DNA of 64,000 bases, from positions 62,001-126,000 of the forward strand of contig NZ_PYFW01000002.1 of the NCBI RefSeq assembly GCF_003020125.1, given 5' to 3'. Positions within the stretch are counted from its first letter, which is position 1; each line of letters begins with the position of its first letter. Shown here piece by piece: positions 37,859-46,856 of this stretch. The notes under the pieces are model-generated. The model was not told where the DNA came from. It saw only the letters and a list, made by a program, of their open reading frames with translations, and did not search any database. The position numbers and the translations under genes are program-made. The stretch is from Bradyrhizobium sp. MOS003. GTDB lineage: Bacteria > Pseudomonadota > Alphaproteobacteria > Rhizobiales > Xanthobacteraceae.

Positions 37859-39676
37859 TTACGCGATCAAACGCTGCACCAAGGCGGACTCGGTCGAATA
37901 CGTCAGCAGCGCTTCGTGAGTCGCGCGGGTCACCCCGACATAGGTCAGGCGGACGCACTCCTCGACGGTCTCGCCGTGGCGGCCGAGCAAGCCCATGCCG
38001 GCGATGGCGACGCATGGAAACTCCAGCCCCTTCGCGGAGTGCATGCTCAGGAACCGCACGGCCACCCGCTTGACCGAAACCCTGTTGCGATTGTCCTTGG
38101 TCATATCGATCGGCACGCCGTGCTTGACCAGGATCTGCGCGACTTTCCCTCCGATCCAGTGTTCCGGATAGAGACAGGCCAGCTGGGACCACTCGTAGCC
38201 GGCCTTTCTCCGGTCGAGAAACCATTCGGCAACACAGTGAGCTTCTGCGTCGACGCTCACGCACCGTCGGACGTCCGGCTCCAGTCCTTGCCGGCCGGCA
38301 TCTTCGGGCAACAGGATGGCATGCTCATCGTCGGCCGTAACGCCCGGAGCGCCTATCACGTCCGCAGCGAAGCGCCGCGCGAAGGCAACGATTTGCGCCG
38401 TGTTGCGGTAATTGACCTTCAGTACGGTCGTTCTGCCCTTGGCTTCAATTCCGAGCTGACTCCACACCGGGCGTTCACGCCCCCTATAGATGGCCTGAAT
38501 GTCGTCGTAGACGACCATCAGCGCCTTGGTGCGCGGGTTCACCATCTTGGCCGCAAGCGCGAGCCATTGTGGCTCGAAGTCGTGGGCCTCGTCGATGAGG
38601 ACGGCGTCATACTGCTCCGCTGGAATATGCCCCTGATCCACCGCCTTCATGACCTCCGCGACGCTCGCGGCCAACCGTTCTGCATAGTCCGGATAGTCAC
38701 GCTCTGACGGAGGTGCGATCGCGTAAGTCCGCAGCATCCGGTAGCACCATGAATGAAAGGTGAGGACCTGCACACGATTCTCGACACCTCTGTTTTGCAT
38801 CGCGTCCTCGAGCCGCCCGGCGATGCCATTGGCGTAACAGAGGATGAGGACGGGCTTTGCCGCCGCACGCGCCAGATATTCGGCTCGAAAGGCAAGGATC
38901 AGCGTCTTGCCCGATCCGGCGACGCCGCGAATGATGCGATGGCCTTCTCCCAGACTGCGCGCGAACTGCTCCTGGTGCAGGTCCATCACCGCAAGCGTAC
39001 GGTCCGAGGGATCTGCGGCCGGCGCGTCGTCCAAGGGCAAAGCAATCTGTCGGATGCGAATCTCCGGAAAGAGCAGCGCGCGAAGCCGATCGAACTGCGG
39101 CATCGACAGCGGTTCTCCAAGACGCGGATGAACCATGTTCCACAATCTGGATCTGAATTCCTCAGGAGGTGCGCCCTCGGTCATTTCATCCTTGAACAGA
39201 CAGAGATGCTCGGCCATCACCTCCTTGAGATTGGTCTGCTCGAATTGCTTGCGCGTGATGTTGGTGAAGACGGCCCCGAAGCCGAACGGTACGATGGGCT
39301 TACCCATGAAGCGATGACCGGGCGGAAACAGCAACTGCCCGTCCCGGTCCAGCGTGCGCACGACATCGAACGCATATCTGCGCGCCTGCTCGAGCGGATT
39401 GCTCTCCCGCACGACCCCGCGGCTCGTCAACAGCTCGACCTTCGTCTTGTCCGCCGAAACGATCGTCTCCAGACGCCAGTCCTTCACCTCAAGCACGAGC
39501 AGGCCGTTCGCGGGATGAACGATGATGAAATCCGGATGGCGGTTGAGCGGACCGACAGGGAGGTTGTGCCAGACGACGGCGTTCTCTTCGAGAAAGTCCT
39601 TGAGACGCTCCGCAAGCCGCAGTTCGCCGCGGGTGTCGAAGCGTGCGAAGCCGAGGCTGGGGATCAGGATTGCCAT
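37859..39676 (-). CDS. NERD nuclease domain plus UvrD-like helicase
   Basis: 605 residues. The N-terminal 130 residues are a NERD (nuclease-related) domain with GELRLAERLKDFLEE and DFIIVHPANGLLVLEVKDW, which contains the nuclease-type Glu-x-Lys core. The rest is a superfamily I helicase: Walker A GVAGSGKT, VLIDEAHDFEP (motif II), VNYRNT and FLSMHSAKGLEF and VGVTRA. Such fusions may act in DNA repair or defence against foreign DNA. It lies next to gene remnants and tRNA-Glu, which suggests an accessory origin. Start ATG at 39676 (MAILIPSLGF); 39718 is an alternative. Confidence 0.82.
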   Translation of the reverse strand: MAILIPSLGFARFDTRGELRLAERLKDFLEENAVVWHNLPVGPLNRHPDFIIVHPANGLLVLEVKDWRLETIVSADKTKVELLTSRGVVRESNPLEQARRYAFDVVRTLDRDGQLLFPPGHRFMGKPIVPFGFGAVFTNITRKQFEQTNLKEVMAEHLCLFKDEMTEGAPPEEFRSRLWNMVHPRLGEPLSMPQFDRLRALLFPEIRIRQIALPLDDAPAADPSDRTLAVMDLHQEQFARSLGEGHRIIRGVAGSGKTLILAFRAEYLARAAAKPVLILCYANGIAGRLEDAMQNRGVENRVQVLTFHSWCYRMLRTYAIAPPSERDYPDYAERLAASVAEVMKAVDQGHIPAEQYDAVLIDEAHDFEPQWLALAAKMVNPRTKALMVVYDDIQAIYRGRERPVWSQLGIEAKGRTTVLKVNYRNTAQIVAFARRFAADVIGAPGVTADDEHAILLPEDAGRQGLEPDVRRCVSVDAEAHCVAEWFLDRRKAGYEWSQLACLYPEHWIGGKVAQILVKHGVPIDMTKDNRNRVSVKRVAVRFLSMHSAKGLEFPCVAIAGMGLLGRHGETVEECVRLTYVGVTRATHEALLTYSTESALVQRLIA

Positions 39677-39898
39677 GTCACGACCGATGCGAAACGCCGG
39701 GAGAGCTACGCCAGTCACAGGCGATCACCCCAGGCTCATGGTTGCCCAGAGCATGCAGGTTTTCAATGGCTTGGGATGAGCCTGGGGCGACATGCCGTTG
39801 GATGCTGGCTTCCTCGGGGCTGCTGCGGGGATTGCCCGAGCGCCGCCACGTGCTCCGGAGCGCGCTTCAGGACCACCCCATATCCTGCTGCGCATCCG

Positions 39899-40141
39899 CC
39901 CCGGAGCCTCCATGACCAACAGGCCGCCCGTGCCGCCGCAGCGGTGGCACACCCACTCCTCGCTCAATGGCTGGATCACGACCAGTTCCGGGGCGCGGCT
40001 GGCCGCTTCCGCAAGCCGCGCGCGCCGCTTCTCGGACAGTTCGGGCGAGACCCAATGGGTCTCATAGAAGGCTTCGATTTCGGGGTTTCCGCTTCGGTTG
40101 AAGCGGAGCGCTCGCCGATCCGGCGTCCGACTGGGTATATG
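39899..40141 (-). pseudogene. Remnant resembling the N-terminus of a DUF2293-type protein
   Basis: The minus-strand frame reads PEIEAFYETHWVSPELSEKR, then a zinc-ribbon-like WVCHRCGGTGGLLVMEAPG and then loses similarity. From recall, DUF2293 proteins of rhizobia have this N-terminus followed by another CxxC. Here the second CxxC is missing and the sequence turns random. No start codon precedes it. Family identification is from memory. Confidence 0.35.
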
Positions 40142-40386
40142 CCGTCGGACTTGGCAGTGCCGGTAATATAGCAAGATTTGACATGATCGCGAGAACGGCC
40201 AGAACTTCTGGCGGAAGACGGAGCATCCTTCGTTCTGATCCAGGCGCAGGCCTGGTCGGAACGATTGTTTGAATTGCGGCTGGGGTGTTGTCCTCTTGCG
40301 AACCAATCTGCAACGTCGGTGGTGCCGAGCGACGGCAGCTTACCCCGGAGAGTTCCGTGGGCCTTCTTCTCGTCCAATAGCTAACG

Positions 40387-40520
40387 CTCTTCCCTCTCGG
40401 CGACGACACGCCTGCGGCGCGCAAGGTGAGCCGTGTCGCCGACGACCGGCGCTTCGCCGAAGCGGCCTATAAGGTCGCGCTCGCGGGCGGTGTCATGGAA
40501 CGAGTGGCCTTTCTCGATTC
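40387..40520 (+). pseudogene. Possible gene remnant beside tRNA-Glu
   Basis: The plus-strand frame reads GDDTPAARKVSRVADDRRFA then EAAYKVALAGGVMERVAFLD, with protein-like composition and codon use. It has no start codon and runs without a clear end into the tRNA gene. Probably a decayed fragment; function unknown. Confidence 0.2.
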
Positions 40521-40592
40521 TCGAGACGACACATGGAGCGCCGGCTTTCGCCCGGCTTCATGCGAGATCGTGATACGGGCCTACTTAGTGGC

Positions 40593-40667
40593 TGGCGCTC
40601 CCTAGGGGAATCGAACCCCTGTTTCAGCCTTGAGAGGGCCGCGTCCTAACCGCTAGACGAAGGGAGC
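40593..40667 (-). tRNA. tRNA-Glu (CTC)
   Basis: 75 bases including an encoded CCA. Acceptor strands GCTCCCT and AGGGAGC pair, the anticodon loop is CTCTCAA with anticodon CTC, and the T arm is AGGGGTTCGATTCCCCT. Its 3' end faces lower coordinates, toward the decayed accessory region. Confidence 0.95.
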
Positions 40668-40724
40668 GTAAGGGCTAGCCAATAACCTCGAAATTTGTCC
40701 GCCGCAAGGACCCCGACGGGCCTT

Positions 40725-41069
40725 TTACGGCTCATTGGCGAATTTCAGCTTTCCGGCGGGCTTCAGGGTATGGGCGTCGAAGGTGCGGATCTCGATGACG
40801 CCGCCGACGTCCAGCGTAACCACGAGGCGGTCGCCGGCGAGGCCGGTGGAGACGATTTTGGCGCCCTTCGGCAGGATGGCGGTGACGTCGCCGGCCGGCT
40901 CGGCCGCCCTTCCCTCCGACTTGAAAAGGCGGTAGCCCACCGCGATCAGCACGGCGCAGATCGCCAGCGCCGTGGTCAACCCCGCGATCAGCATCATCCG
41001 CCGCACCCGCGCGAACAGCGCGGCCTGCTCGGGGCTCGGTTCGGGAACAGCGGTATCAGACGTCGTCAT
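40725..41069 (-). CDS. Small membrane-anchored conserved protein
   Basis: 114 residues: a cytoplasmic N-terminus of about 25, one transmembrane helix (MLIAGLTTALAICAVLIAVG) and a soluble C-terminal domain of about 60 residues (VTAILPKGAKIVSTGLAGDR...). Resembles the DUF6476 type found in alphaproteobacteria. Its ATG shares the sequence CATG with the divergent rluD start. Confidence 0.7.
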   Translation of the reverse strand: MTTSDTAVPEPSPEQAALFARVRRMMLIAGLTTALAICAVLIAVGYRLFKSEGRAAEPAGDVTAILPKGAKIVSTGLAGDRLVVTLDVGGVIEIRTFDAHTLKPAGKLKFANEP

Positions 41070-42090
41070 GGAAAAACTTGATCCTAAGGGTCTTGGCTCT
41101 GCGCAGAGGTTGGAGGTTGTCGTCGAAGGCAGCGAGGGCTCGGCCCGGCTCGACCGCGTGCTGGCGGCACACCTCACCGACCTGTCGCGATCGCGGCTGA
41201 AAGCCCTGATCCTGGCGGGCGCGGTGAGCCTAAAGGCCGCCGCGATCCGCGACCCCGCTTATCACGTCACATCCGGCGATACGATCACAATCGACGTGCC
41301 GGAAGCGGCCCCACCGGAGCCCAAGGGGGAGGATATCGCCCTCGATATCGTGTTCGAGGACGACGACATCGTCGTTCTCAACAAGCCGAAGGGGCTGGTG
41401 GTGCATCCCGCGGCCGGCCACGAGACCGGCACGCTGGTGAACGCGCTGATCGCCCATTGCGGCTCCTCGCTGTCGGGCATCGGCGGGGTGCGCCGGCCCG
41501 GCATCGTGCACCGGCTCGACAAGGACACCACGGGGCTGATGGTGGTCGCCAAGAACGACCTCGCCCATGCCTCGCTGACCGCCCAATTCGCCGACCACGG
41601 CCGCACCGGTGCGATGCGCCGCGGCTACATGGCCTTCGCCTGGGGCGTGCCCGGCCGGCATCGCGGCACCGTCGACGCGCCGATCGACCGCCATCCGCAT
41701 GCGCGCGAGAAGATGGCGGTGCGCCAAGGCGGCCGCGAGGCGGTGACGCATTGGGAGATCCTGGAGAGCTTCAACGGGCGCGACGGCAAGCCGATCGCGA
41801 CGCTGCTGGCCTGCGAGCTCGAGACCGGGCGTACCCACCAGATCCGCGTCCACCTCGCCCATATCGGGCACCCCCTGATGGGGGATGCCGTCTATGGCCC
41901 GCATTTCAAGACCAAGGCGAACCAGCTCGGCACCGAGGCGCAAGGAGCCCTCGCCGCGCTTGGACGGCAGGCCTTGCATGCTTATCTGCTGGTATTGGAA
42001 CACCCGAGAAGTGGAGAATTACTCCACTGGGAGGCGCCTCTGCCGGAGGATTTGCTTCTCCTTCAGGGCGCCCTGAAAGCGGCGCTATGA
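41068..42090 (+). CDS. rluD: RluA-family 23S rRNA pseudouridine synthase
   Basis: 340 residues. An N-terminal S4 domain (ARLDRVLAAHLTDLSRSRLK) is followed by a RluA catalytic domain with the catalytic Asp in HRLDKDTTGLMVVAK and further motifs ETGRTHQIRVHLAHIGHPLM. It converts uridines of 23S rRNA helix 69, if RluD proper; RluC is less likely. Start ATG at 41068 is within CATG shared with the divergent gene's start. No strong Shine-Dalgarno. Confidence 0.88.
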   Translation: MEKLDPKGLGSAQRLEVVVEGSEGSARLDRVLAAHLTDLSRSRLKALILAGAVSLKAAAIRDPAYHVTSGDTITIDVPEAAPPEPKGEDIALDIVFEDDDIVVLNKPKGLVVHPAAGHETGTLVNALIAHCGSSLSGIGGVRRPGIVHRLDKDTTGLMVVAKNDLAHASLTAQFADHGRTGAMRRGYMAFAWGVPGRHRGTVDAPIDRHPHAREKMAVRQGGREAVTHWEILESFNGRDGKPIATLLACELETGRTHQIRVHLAHIGHPLMGDAVYGPHFKTKANQLGTEAQGALAALGRQALHAYLLVLEHPRSGELLHWEAPLPEDLLLLQGALKAAL

Positions 42091-42309
42091 CGCAGGAGCT
42101 TTAAGAAAAGCGTTACATTACAAAAAGTTATAGCTGCCACACGGGGACGTGACGTCAGCAATCCTTCCCTTTTTGCCCTCCGATGAGGTATATTGCGCCT
42201 GCGTTGGAAATGACCAACGTGGAACATCGCAGCTACGGCCGGCTTTAACAAAGCGGTCGTCTGCCTGGCCCGCCGCTATCGGGGGCCTGAACCTTGGAGG
42301 GCTCAACAT

Positions 42310-43209
42310 ATGGCCCGTACCGCTGCTTTGCCGGTCCTCAATGGGGAATCCGGCCTCTCTCGCTACCTCGCCGAGATCCGCAAGTTCCCGATGCTGGAAC
42401 CGCAGCAGGAGTACATGCTCGCCAAGCGTTGGCGCGAGCATGACGATCGCGACGCGGCGCATCAACTCGTCACCAGCCATCTCCGTCTCGTGGCCAAGAT
42501 CGCCATGGGCTATCGCGGCTACGGCCTGCCGATCTCCGAGGTCGTCTCGGAAGGCAATGTCGGCCTGATGCAGGCGGTGAAGCGTTTCGAGCCCGAGAAG
42601 GGCTTCCGTCTCGCTACATACGCCATGTGGTGGATCAAGGCGTCGATTCAAGAGTACATCCTGCGTTCCTGGTCGCTCGTGAAGATGGGCACCACTGCGA
42701 ACCAGAAGAAGCTGTTCTTCAACCTGCGCAAGGCGAAGAGCAAGATCAACGCGCTGGACGAGGGCGATCTGCGCCCCGACCAGGTCAAGATCATTGCCAA
42801 GCGCCTCGGCGTCACGGCCCAGGACGTGATCGACATGAACCGCCGCCTCGGTGGCGACGCGTCGCTCAACGCACCGATCCGCGACGACGGCGAAGCCGGC
42901 GAATGGCAGGACTGGCTGGTCGACAATTCGCCCAACCAGGAAGCCATGCTGGCCGAGCACGAGGAATATGACGAACGCCGTGACGCGCTGAACGGCGCCA
43001 TGGGCGTGCTCAACCCGCGCGAACGCCGCATCTTCGAGGCTCGCCGCCTCGCCGATGAGCCGATGACGCTGGAAGACCTCGCTGCCGAGTTCGGCGTGTC
43101 GCGCGAGCGCGTCCGCCAGATCGAGGTCCGCGCCTTCGAGAAGGTGCAGTCCGCGGTCAAGGGCACGATCGCAAGGGCCGAACAGGCCGCGCTGGAAGCC
43201 GCGCACTGA
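42310..43209 (+). CDS. rpoH: RNA polymerase sigma-32 factor
   Basis: 299 residues, full length. Region 2 (ATYAMWWIKASIQEYILRSW) includes the RpoH signature, the RpoH box QKKLFFNLR is intact, and region 4 ends with GVSRERVRQIEVRAFEKV. It directs heat-shock transcription. GGAGGG lies about 7 bases before the ATG. A 219-base leader without genes precedes it, and a strong terminator follows. Confidence 0.97.
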   Translation: MARTAALPVLNGESGLSRYLAEIRKFPMLEPQQEYMLAKRWREHDDRDAAHQLVTSHLRLVAKIAMGYRGYGLPISEVVSEGNVGLMQAVKRFEPEKGFRLATYAMWWIKASIQEYILRSWSLVKMGTTANQKKLFFNLRKAKSKINALDEGDLRPDQVKIIAKRLGVTAQDVIDMNRRLGGDASLNAPIRDDGEAGEWQDWLVDNSPNQEAMLAEHEEYDERRDALNGAMGVLNPRERRIFEARRLADEPMTLEDLAAEFGVSRERVRQIEVRAFEKVQSAVKGTIARAEQAALEAAH

Positions 43210-43252
43210 GCGGGGCGTTTCCGCGGAGAGAAATTGGCGGATCGAAGAAGAC

Positions 43253-43281
43253 AAAAAGCCGGCGGCAACGCCGGCTTTTTT
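43253..43281 (+). terminator. Rho-independent terminator of rpoH
   Basis: GCCGGCG, loop GCAA, CGCCGGC, then six T; A-run on the other side, so it may work both ways. Confidence 0.9.
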
Positions 43282-43393
43282 GCGTGTGATGTCCAGCATG
43301 TTCGGACAGAGGCGGGCGAGGCATCTTGAACCCGCCCCGCCGGTCAACCGACCACATTAAGAGTGGTCAGCATCAAGCAAACGGGCACTTGCC

Positions 43394-43735
43394 GTGTCGA
43401 TCATCCTGCAATCCACCGTCGGCGGCTTCTCCGCCCAGTTCATGCGCAAGCTGCCGCTGGTCGAGCAGGCGATGCGCGAGCATGGGCTGGAGCCGTCGGA
43501 GTTCGTGATCTCCAAGGACTATGCGTCGACCGCGACGATCCCGATCATGGGGCCGTTCTTCTTCAGCTACAGCGTGTTCTTCGGCGAGGAGACATTCACC
43601 GTCACCGAGCCAAACGACATGGTGTTCCTGGATTACTTCTTCAAACGCGTGCTCGCCGTCGATGATCCACCCGAATTGCCGCAGCGGCCGGGATTGATGC
43701 GACGGTTCTTCGGCTGGATGGCGCAGGCGGTTTAA
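43394..43735 (+). CDS. Conserved hypothetical protein, 113 aa
   Basis: Starts with GTG at 43394 and lacks a clear Shine-Dalgarno. Hydrophobic patch IPIMGPFFFSYSVFFGEETF in the middle, and a C-terminal basic helix (LMRRFFGWMAQAV). No family recognised. Converges with the murein amidase gene. Confidence 0.55.
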   Translation: MSIILQSTVGGFSAQFMRKLPLVEQAMREHGLEPSEFVISKDYASTATIPIMGPFFFSYSVFFGEETFTVTEPNDMVFLDYFFKRVLAVDDPPELPQRPGLMRRFFGWMAQAV

Positions 43736-43744
43736 CGCCTCCCG

Positions 43745-44371
43745 TCACTCCCCCCACATCCTCGCCAGCGTCGCGAGCCAGCAGCCTTCGCAATAGCGCG
43801 AATCCTTGTAGTCGCTCCAGTTGTGGGCATAGACGTGATCGAGGGGAATGTCGTAGCGCGCGCGCAGCAGCTTCACGAGCACGCGCCACGCCGCGACCTG
43901 AGCGTCGGTCGGACCGGTCGTCACATCAGGGTAATTGCCGGCGAACTCGACGCCGATCGAATTGTCGCGCACGACCCGGCGATAGGTCGCGCTGTTGTCG
44001 ATGTACTTGTTGTCGTTGCGGTTGGCGCCGTCGCCATGGGTCGGCACCAGGTTTTCGGCGACCGCCCAATAGACCGTGCCGTCGGTCTCGACCCACACGG
44101 TGACGCCGCGCCGCGTCGGGTTCTTCGACTGCTCCGCCGCGCCGCCGCGCGCCGAGCCCGCCGGCCCCTCGGTCTGGTGCACGATGATGTTGCGCCAGGG
44201 TCTCGCGTTGCGGACGTCACCCCAGGGCGCCAGCCAGACGATCTTCAGGCCGGGAATGTCGGGTGTACCGGAGGCGCGTGCGAGCTTTGCGAGCTCGGCA
44301 TCCCCGGCAGCGGCAGGCGCGATCAGAAAGAAGGCGGCGAGAGCGACCGCGAGCAGGCGAGCAATCATCAT
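43745..44371 (-). CDS. N-acetylmuramoyl-L-alanine amidase (amidase_2, AmiD-like)
   Basis: 208 residues with a signal peptide (IARLLAVALAAFFLIAPAAAG) and a PGRP/amidase_2 domain. Zinc ligands are His in NIIVHQTEG, His in YAHNWSDYK and Cys in YCEGC. It cleaves the lactyl-amide bond of peptidoglycan fragments in the periplasm. ATG at 44371 is used; ATG at 44368 or TTG at 44392 are alternatives. Confidence 0.85.
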   Translation of the reverse strand: MMIARLLAVALAAFFLIAPAAAGDAELAKLARASGTPDIPGLKIVWLAPWGDVRNARPWRNIIVHQTEGPAGSARGGAAEQSKNPTRRGVTVWVETDGTVYWAVAENLVPTHGDGANRNDNKYIDNSATYRRVVRDNSIGVEFAGNYPDVTTGPTDAQVAAWRVLVKLLRARYDIPLDHVYAHNWSDYKDSRYCEGCWLATLARMWGE

Positions 44372-44404
44372 ACGGGTCCAACGGAGACCCAACCTAGCAT
44401 GGCC

Positions 44405-45616
44405 TCAGGCGAAAATGCGCGCGGCCTCGCCCCGTCCGATCGGCTCAGGCGACAGCGGCGGCGAGGGATCATAGACCGCAAAATCGTTCTTGCCGTTCTT
44501 CTTGGCGGCATAGAGGGCGTGGTCGGCATTGGCCATCAGGCGATCCGGGAATTCGCCGATGCCGCGATCCCATTGCGCGACGCCGATCGAGATCGCGATC
44601 GGGATCTCGCTGCCGGTGCAGGCCTCGGCATCCTGGCGGCAGACCTCGAGCACGCGGCGGGCGATCGTCGCGGCCTCGCGCAAGGACGATGACGGCAGCA
44701 CGACGCAGAACTCGTCCCCGCCGGTGCGGGCCAGCATGTCGCCGGGCCGCAACCGCGTCTGCGCCATCAGGGTGAAGTGCTGCAGGCAGGCATCGCCGGC
44801 GGCATGACCGTGAGTGTCGTTGATGGTCTTGAAGCCGTCGAGATCGATCACCAGCAGCGAGAACGGCGCGCCGCTGCGCTCCGAACGGGCGCATTCCTCG
44901 GTCAGGCGCTGCAACAGATGCCGCCGGTTGGCGACGCCGGTGAGATCGTCGAGCAGCGCGAGGTCGGCGACCTCGGCCCGCAGCCGGTCCATCGCCATCA
45001 GCAGGAAGCCGAAATTGAGCGTCATCGACAGGAACAGAAGCCCCAGCACCATGACGGCATGGGTCTGGCCGCCGGCCTTTGCCGAGAGATCCTGGCCGAG
45101 CAGATTGCCGATGGTGCGGGCCACGAGGATCGCGATGATGGTGAGGATGACGATGCCGGACAGCCGCGCGCCTGGGCTGACGCGCCCTTCCTGCGGCGAC
45201 AGCAGCAGACGCAGCGCCAGGACCAGCGGCAGGGCCTGACCGAGCGTGTAGCTGAGCATGCGCAGCTGCATGTTCTCGAAGCCGACCATGAAGACCCCGA
45301 CGCCGGCGAGGCTCAGGCCACCCGTAACCGTCATCAGGCGCCATGAGACGGGACGGCCATAGAAGCGCTGAATGCCCATGGCGGCGAGGCAGCTCGCGGC
45401 GATGACGCCGGCCGCGCCGAAGATGAGCGGGAGGGGAGAGGAGACGAACAGTCGGATCAGCGCCGTCATCGCCCCGATCGCGCCGACAAAGGACGACGCC
45501 ATCCAGAACCGCGCGGCGGCGAATTTCGGATAGGAGCGCGTCACGTAGGCCCAGATTACGCCGAGCGCCAGGAAGTTGACGACGAAGACGGTCCAGAGCG
45601 TCGGTATGTTCAGCAT
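44405..45616 (-). CDS. Membrane-bound diguanylate cyclase with I-site
   Basis: 403 residues. Six or seven membrane helices cover about 1-190. The GGDEF domain has LLDDLTGVANRRHLL, the inhibitory I-site RPGD, and TGGDEF. It makes cyclic di-GMP. Unlike the enzyme at 2363, this one keeps RxxD and should be feedback-inhibited. Start ATG at 45616 begins directly with the first helix; ATG at 45679 is an alternative. Confidence 0.87.
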   Translation of the reverse strand: MLNIPTLWTVFVVNFLALGVIWAYVTRSYPKFAAARFWMASSFVGAIGAMTALIRLFVSSPLPLIFGAAGVIAASCLAAMGIQRFYGRPVSWRLMTVTGGLSLAGVGVFMVGFENMQLRMLSYTLGQALPLVLALRLLLSPQEGRVSPGARLSGIVILTIIAILVARTIGNLLGQDLSAKAGGQTHAVMVLGLLFLSMTLNFGFLLMAMDRLRAEVADLALLDDLTGVANRRHLLQRLTEECARSERSGAPFSLLVIDLDGFKTINDTHGHAAGDACLQHFTLMAQTRLRPGDMLARTGGDEFCVVLPSSSLREAATIARRVLEVCRQDAEACTGSEIPIAISIGVAQWDRGIGEFPDRLMANADHALYAAKKNGKNDFAVYDPSPPLSPEPIGRGEAARIFA

Positions 45617-46021
45617 GGCGCGTGCGGCATGCGCAGCGTCGCGCTCCCCGTCCCTGGTAGCCGTCTGTCCATGACCCATCCCCGTTTTCTTGCGGGGAGA
45701 ATGCGGCCGTTGCGCTTAATGGAGTCTCACCGCGATCCGGCAAATCGCGCCTTTGGTTTTGGATTCATGAACGGGGCTCTCCCCGTTGGCGGATCGTTAG
45801 GGATGCTGGCGACGACGCAGCCTCGATGCCGCAATGCGGATTCGCGCACCAAAATCACCCGAAAATGCATCTGAGCTGTGGATAACGCGATGACACAGAT
45901 GTGACAGCGCGGGGCAGCGAGCTGCGAATCTGCTGAGCTTACGCCTGAGGATGTTGCGAGGCTGGCCCTCCGCCGAGCATCCCTCGTGTCGCGTTTCACC
46001 ATTAACCCTGAAGAGGATCCT
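45617..46021. other. Intergenic, no gene seen
   Basis: Leader region between the diguanylate cyclase gene and the divergent small basic peptide gene. It includes a T-rich stretch and no evident repeat or promoter motif that I can support. Confidence 0.5.
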
Positions 46022-46093
46022 ATGGCTAAGAAAGCGAAGAAGGCTGTGAAGAAGAAGGCGAAGAAGGCCAAGAAGGCGGCGAAGAAGAAGTAA
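46022..46093 (+). CDS. 23-aa Lys/Ala-rich peptide (histone H1-like tail)
   Basis: ATG preceded by GAGGA at about 6 bases. The product is MAKKAKKAVKKKAKKAKKAA plus KKK, with a regular KKA pattern. It resembles the C-terminal tails of bacterial H1-like proteins and could bind nucleic acids or anionic surfaces. No larger frame contains it. A strong hairpin follows. The pattern and the well-placed ribosome site support a real small gene. Confidence 0.65.
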   Translation: MAKKAKKAVKKKAKKAKKAAKKK

Positions 46094-46111
46094 CGAGGCT
46101 TCTTTTTCTTT

Positions 46112-46140
46112 GCCCGGGTGGAGCCTCGCTCCGCCCGGGC
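46112..46140 (+). terminator. Strong hairpin after the small basic peptide
   Basis: GCCCGGGTGGAG and CTCCGCCCGGGC pair perfectly save for one G-T position, with a five-base loop. Lacks a T tract, so termination strength is uncertain. Confidence 0.6.
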
Positions 46141-46170
46141 GTCGGGTCAGCGTTGAGAGTGTGTGAAGGT

Positions 46171-46195
46171 GGCGGGCGCGAGGCCCGCTTTTTTA
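46171..46195 (+). terminator. Rho-independent terminator
   Basis: GCGGGC, loop GCGAG, GCCCGC, then six T. It follows the preceding hairpin and ends transcripts from the plus strand before the convergent LysE gene. Confidence 0.85.
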
Positions 46196-46208
46196 TTGGG
46201 CGGAGAGC

Positions 46209-46820
46209 CTACCTCTCCGCGAACGCCAGCTTGGCGCCGAGCGCGGCGAAACCGGCGGCGAAGCTGCGGCGCAGCCAGGCCATGACGCGCGGGCGGGAGA
46301 TGACATGCTCGCGCACCGAGGCGGCGCAGAGGCCGTAGACGACGAACACCGCAAGGGTCATCGCCATGAAGGCCCCGCTCAATTCCAGCATGCGCGCCAG
46401 CACATGGGCTTCGTCCGCGGCGATGAACTGCGGCAGGAAGGCGAGGAAGAAGATCGACAGTTTCGGATTGAGGATGTTGATGAGAAAGCCGGTGACGATG
46501 ACGCGGCCGACCGAACGCTCGCCGATGTCGCCCTCCACCGCCAGCGCCCCTTGTTCGCGCAGCGCCTGCCAGGACATGTAGAGCAGATAAAGCACCCCGC
46601 CCCATTTCAGCGCGGCAAAGGCGAGCGCGCTGGTGTGGAGCACGGCGGCGAGCCCGAGCATGGCCGCCATCATGTGCGGCACGATCCCGAGCGTACAGCC
46701 GAAGGCCGCCGCGAGGCTGGCGCGGGAGCCGCGCGTCAGCGCAGCAGCCAGCGTGTAGAGCACGCCGGTGCCGGGGGATGCGACGACGATGAGCGAGGTG
46801 AGCAGGAAGGACCAGGACAT
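46209..46820 (-). CDS. LysE/RhtB-family exporter
   Basis: 203 residues with about six membrane helices. Signatures are LIVVASPGTGVLYTLAAALT at the N-terminus and FLINILNPKLSIFFLAFLPQ, both typical. It exports an amino acid or derivative; substrate unknown. Confidence 0.85.
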   Translation of the reverse strand: MSWSFLLTSLIVVASPGTGVLYTLAAALTRGSRASLAAAFGCTLGIVPHMMAAMLGLAAVLHTSALAFAALKWGGVLYLLYMSWQALREQGALAVEGDIGERSVGRVIVTGFLINILNPKLSIFFLAFLPQFIAADEAHVLARMLELSGAFMAMTLAVFVVYGLCAASVREHVISRPRVMAWLRRSFAAGFAALGAKLAFAER

Positions 46821-46856
46821 GGCCGGACCATATCAGCCCACCTCGCGGTGGAAAAG

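Noticed and set aside
40593..40667. Direct repeat of the tRNA-Glu 3' end as an attachment site
   Set aside because: No second copy of the terminal sequence was found by eye in the adjoining 5 kb, so no attL/attR is annotated.
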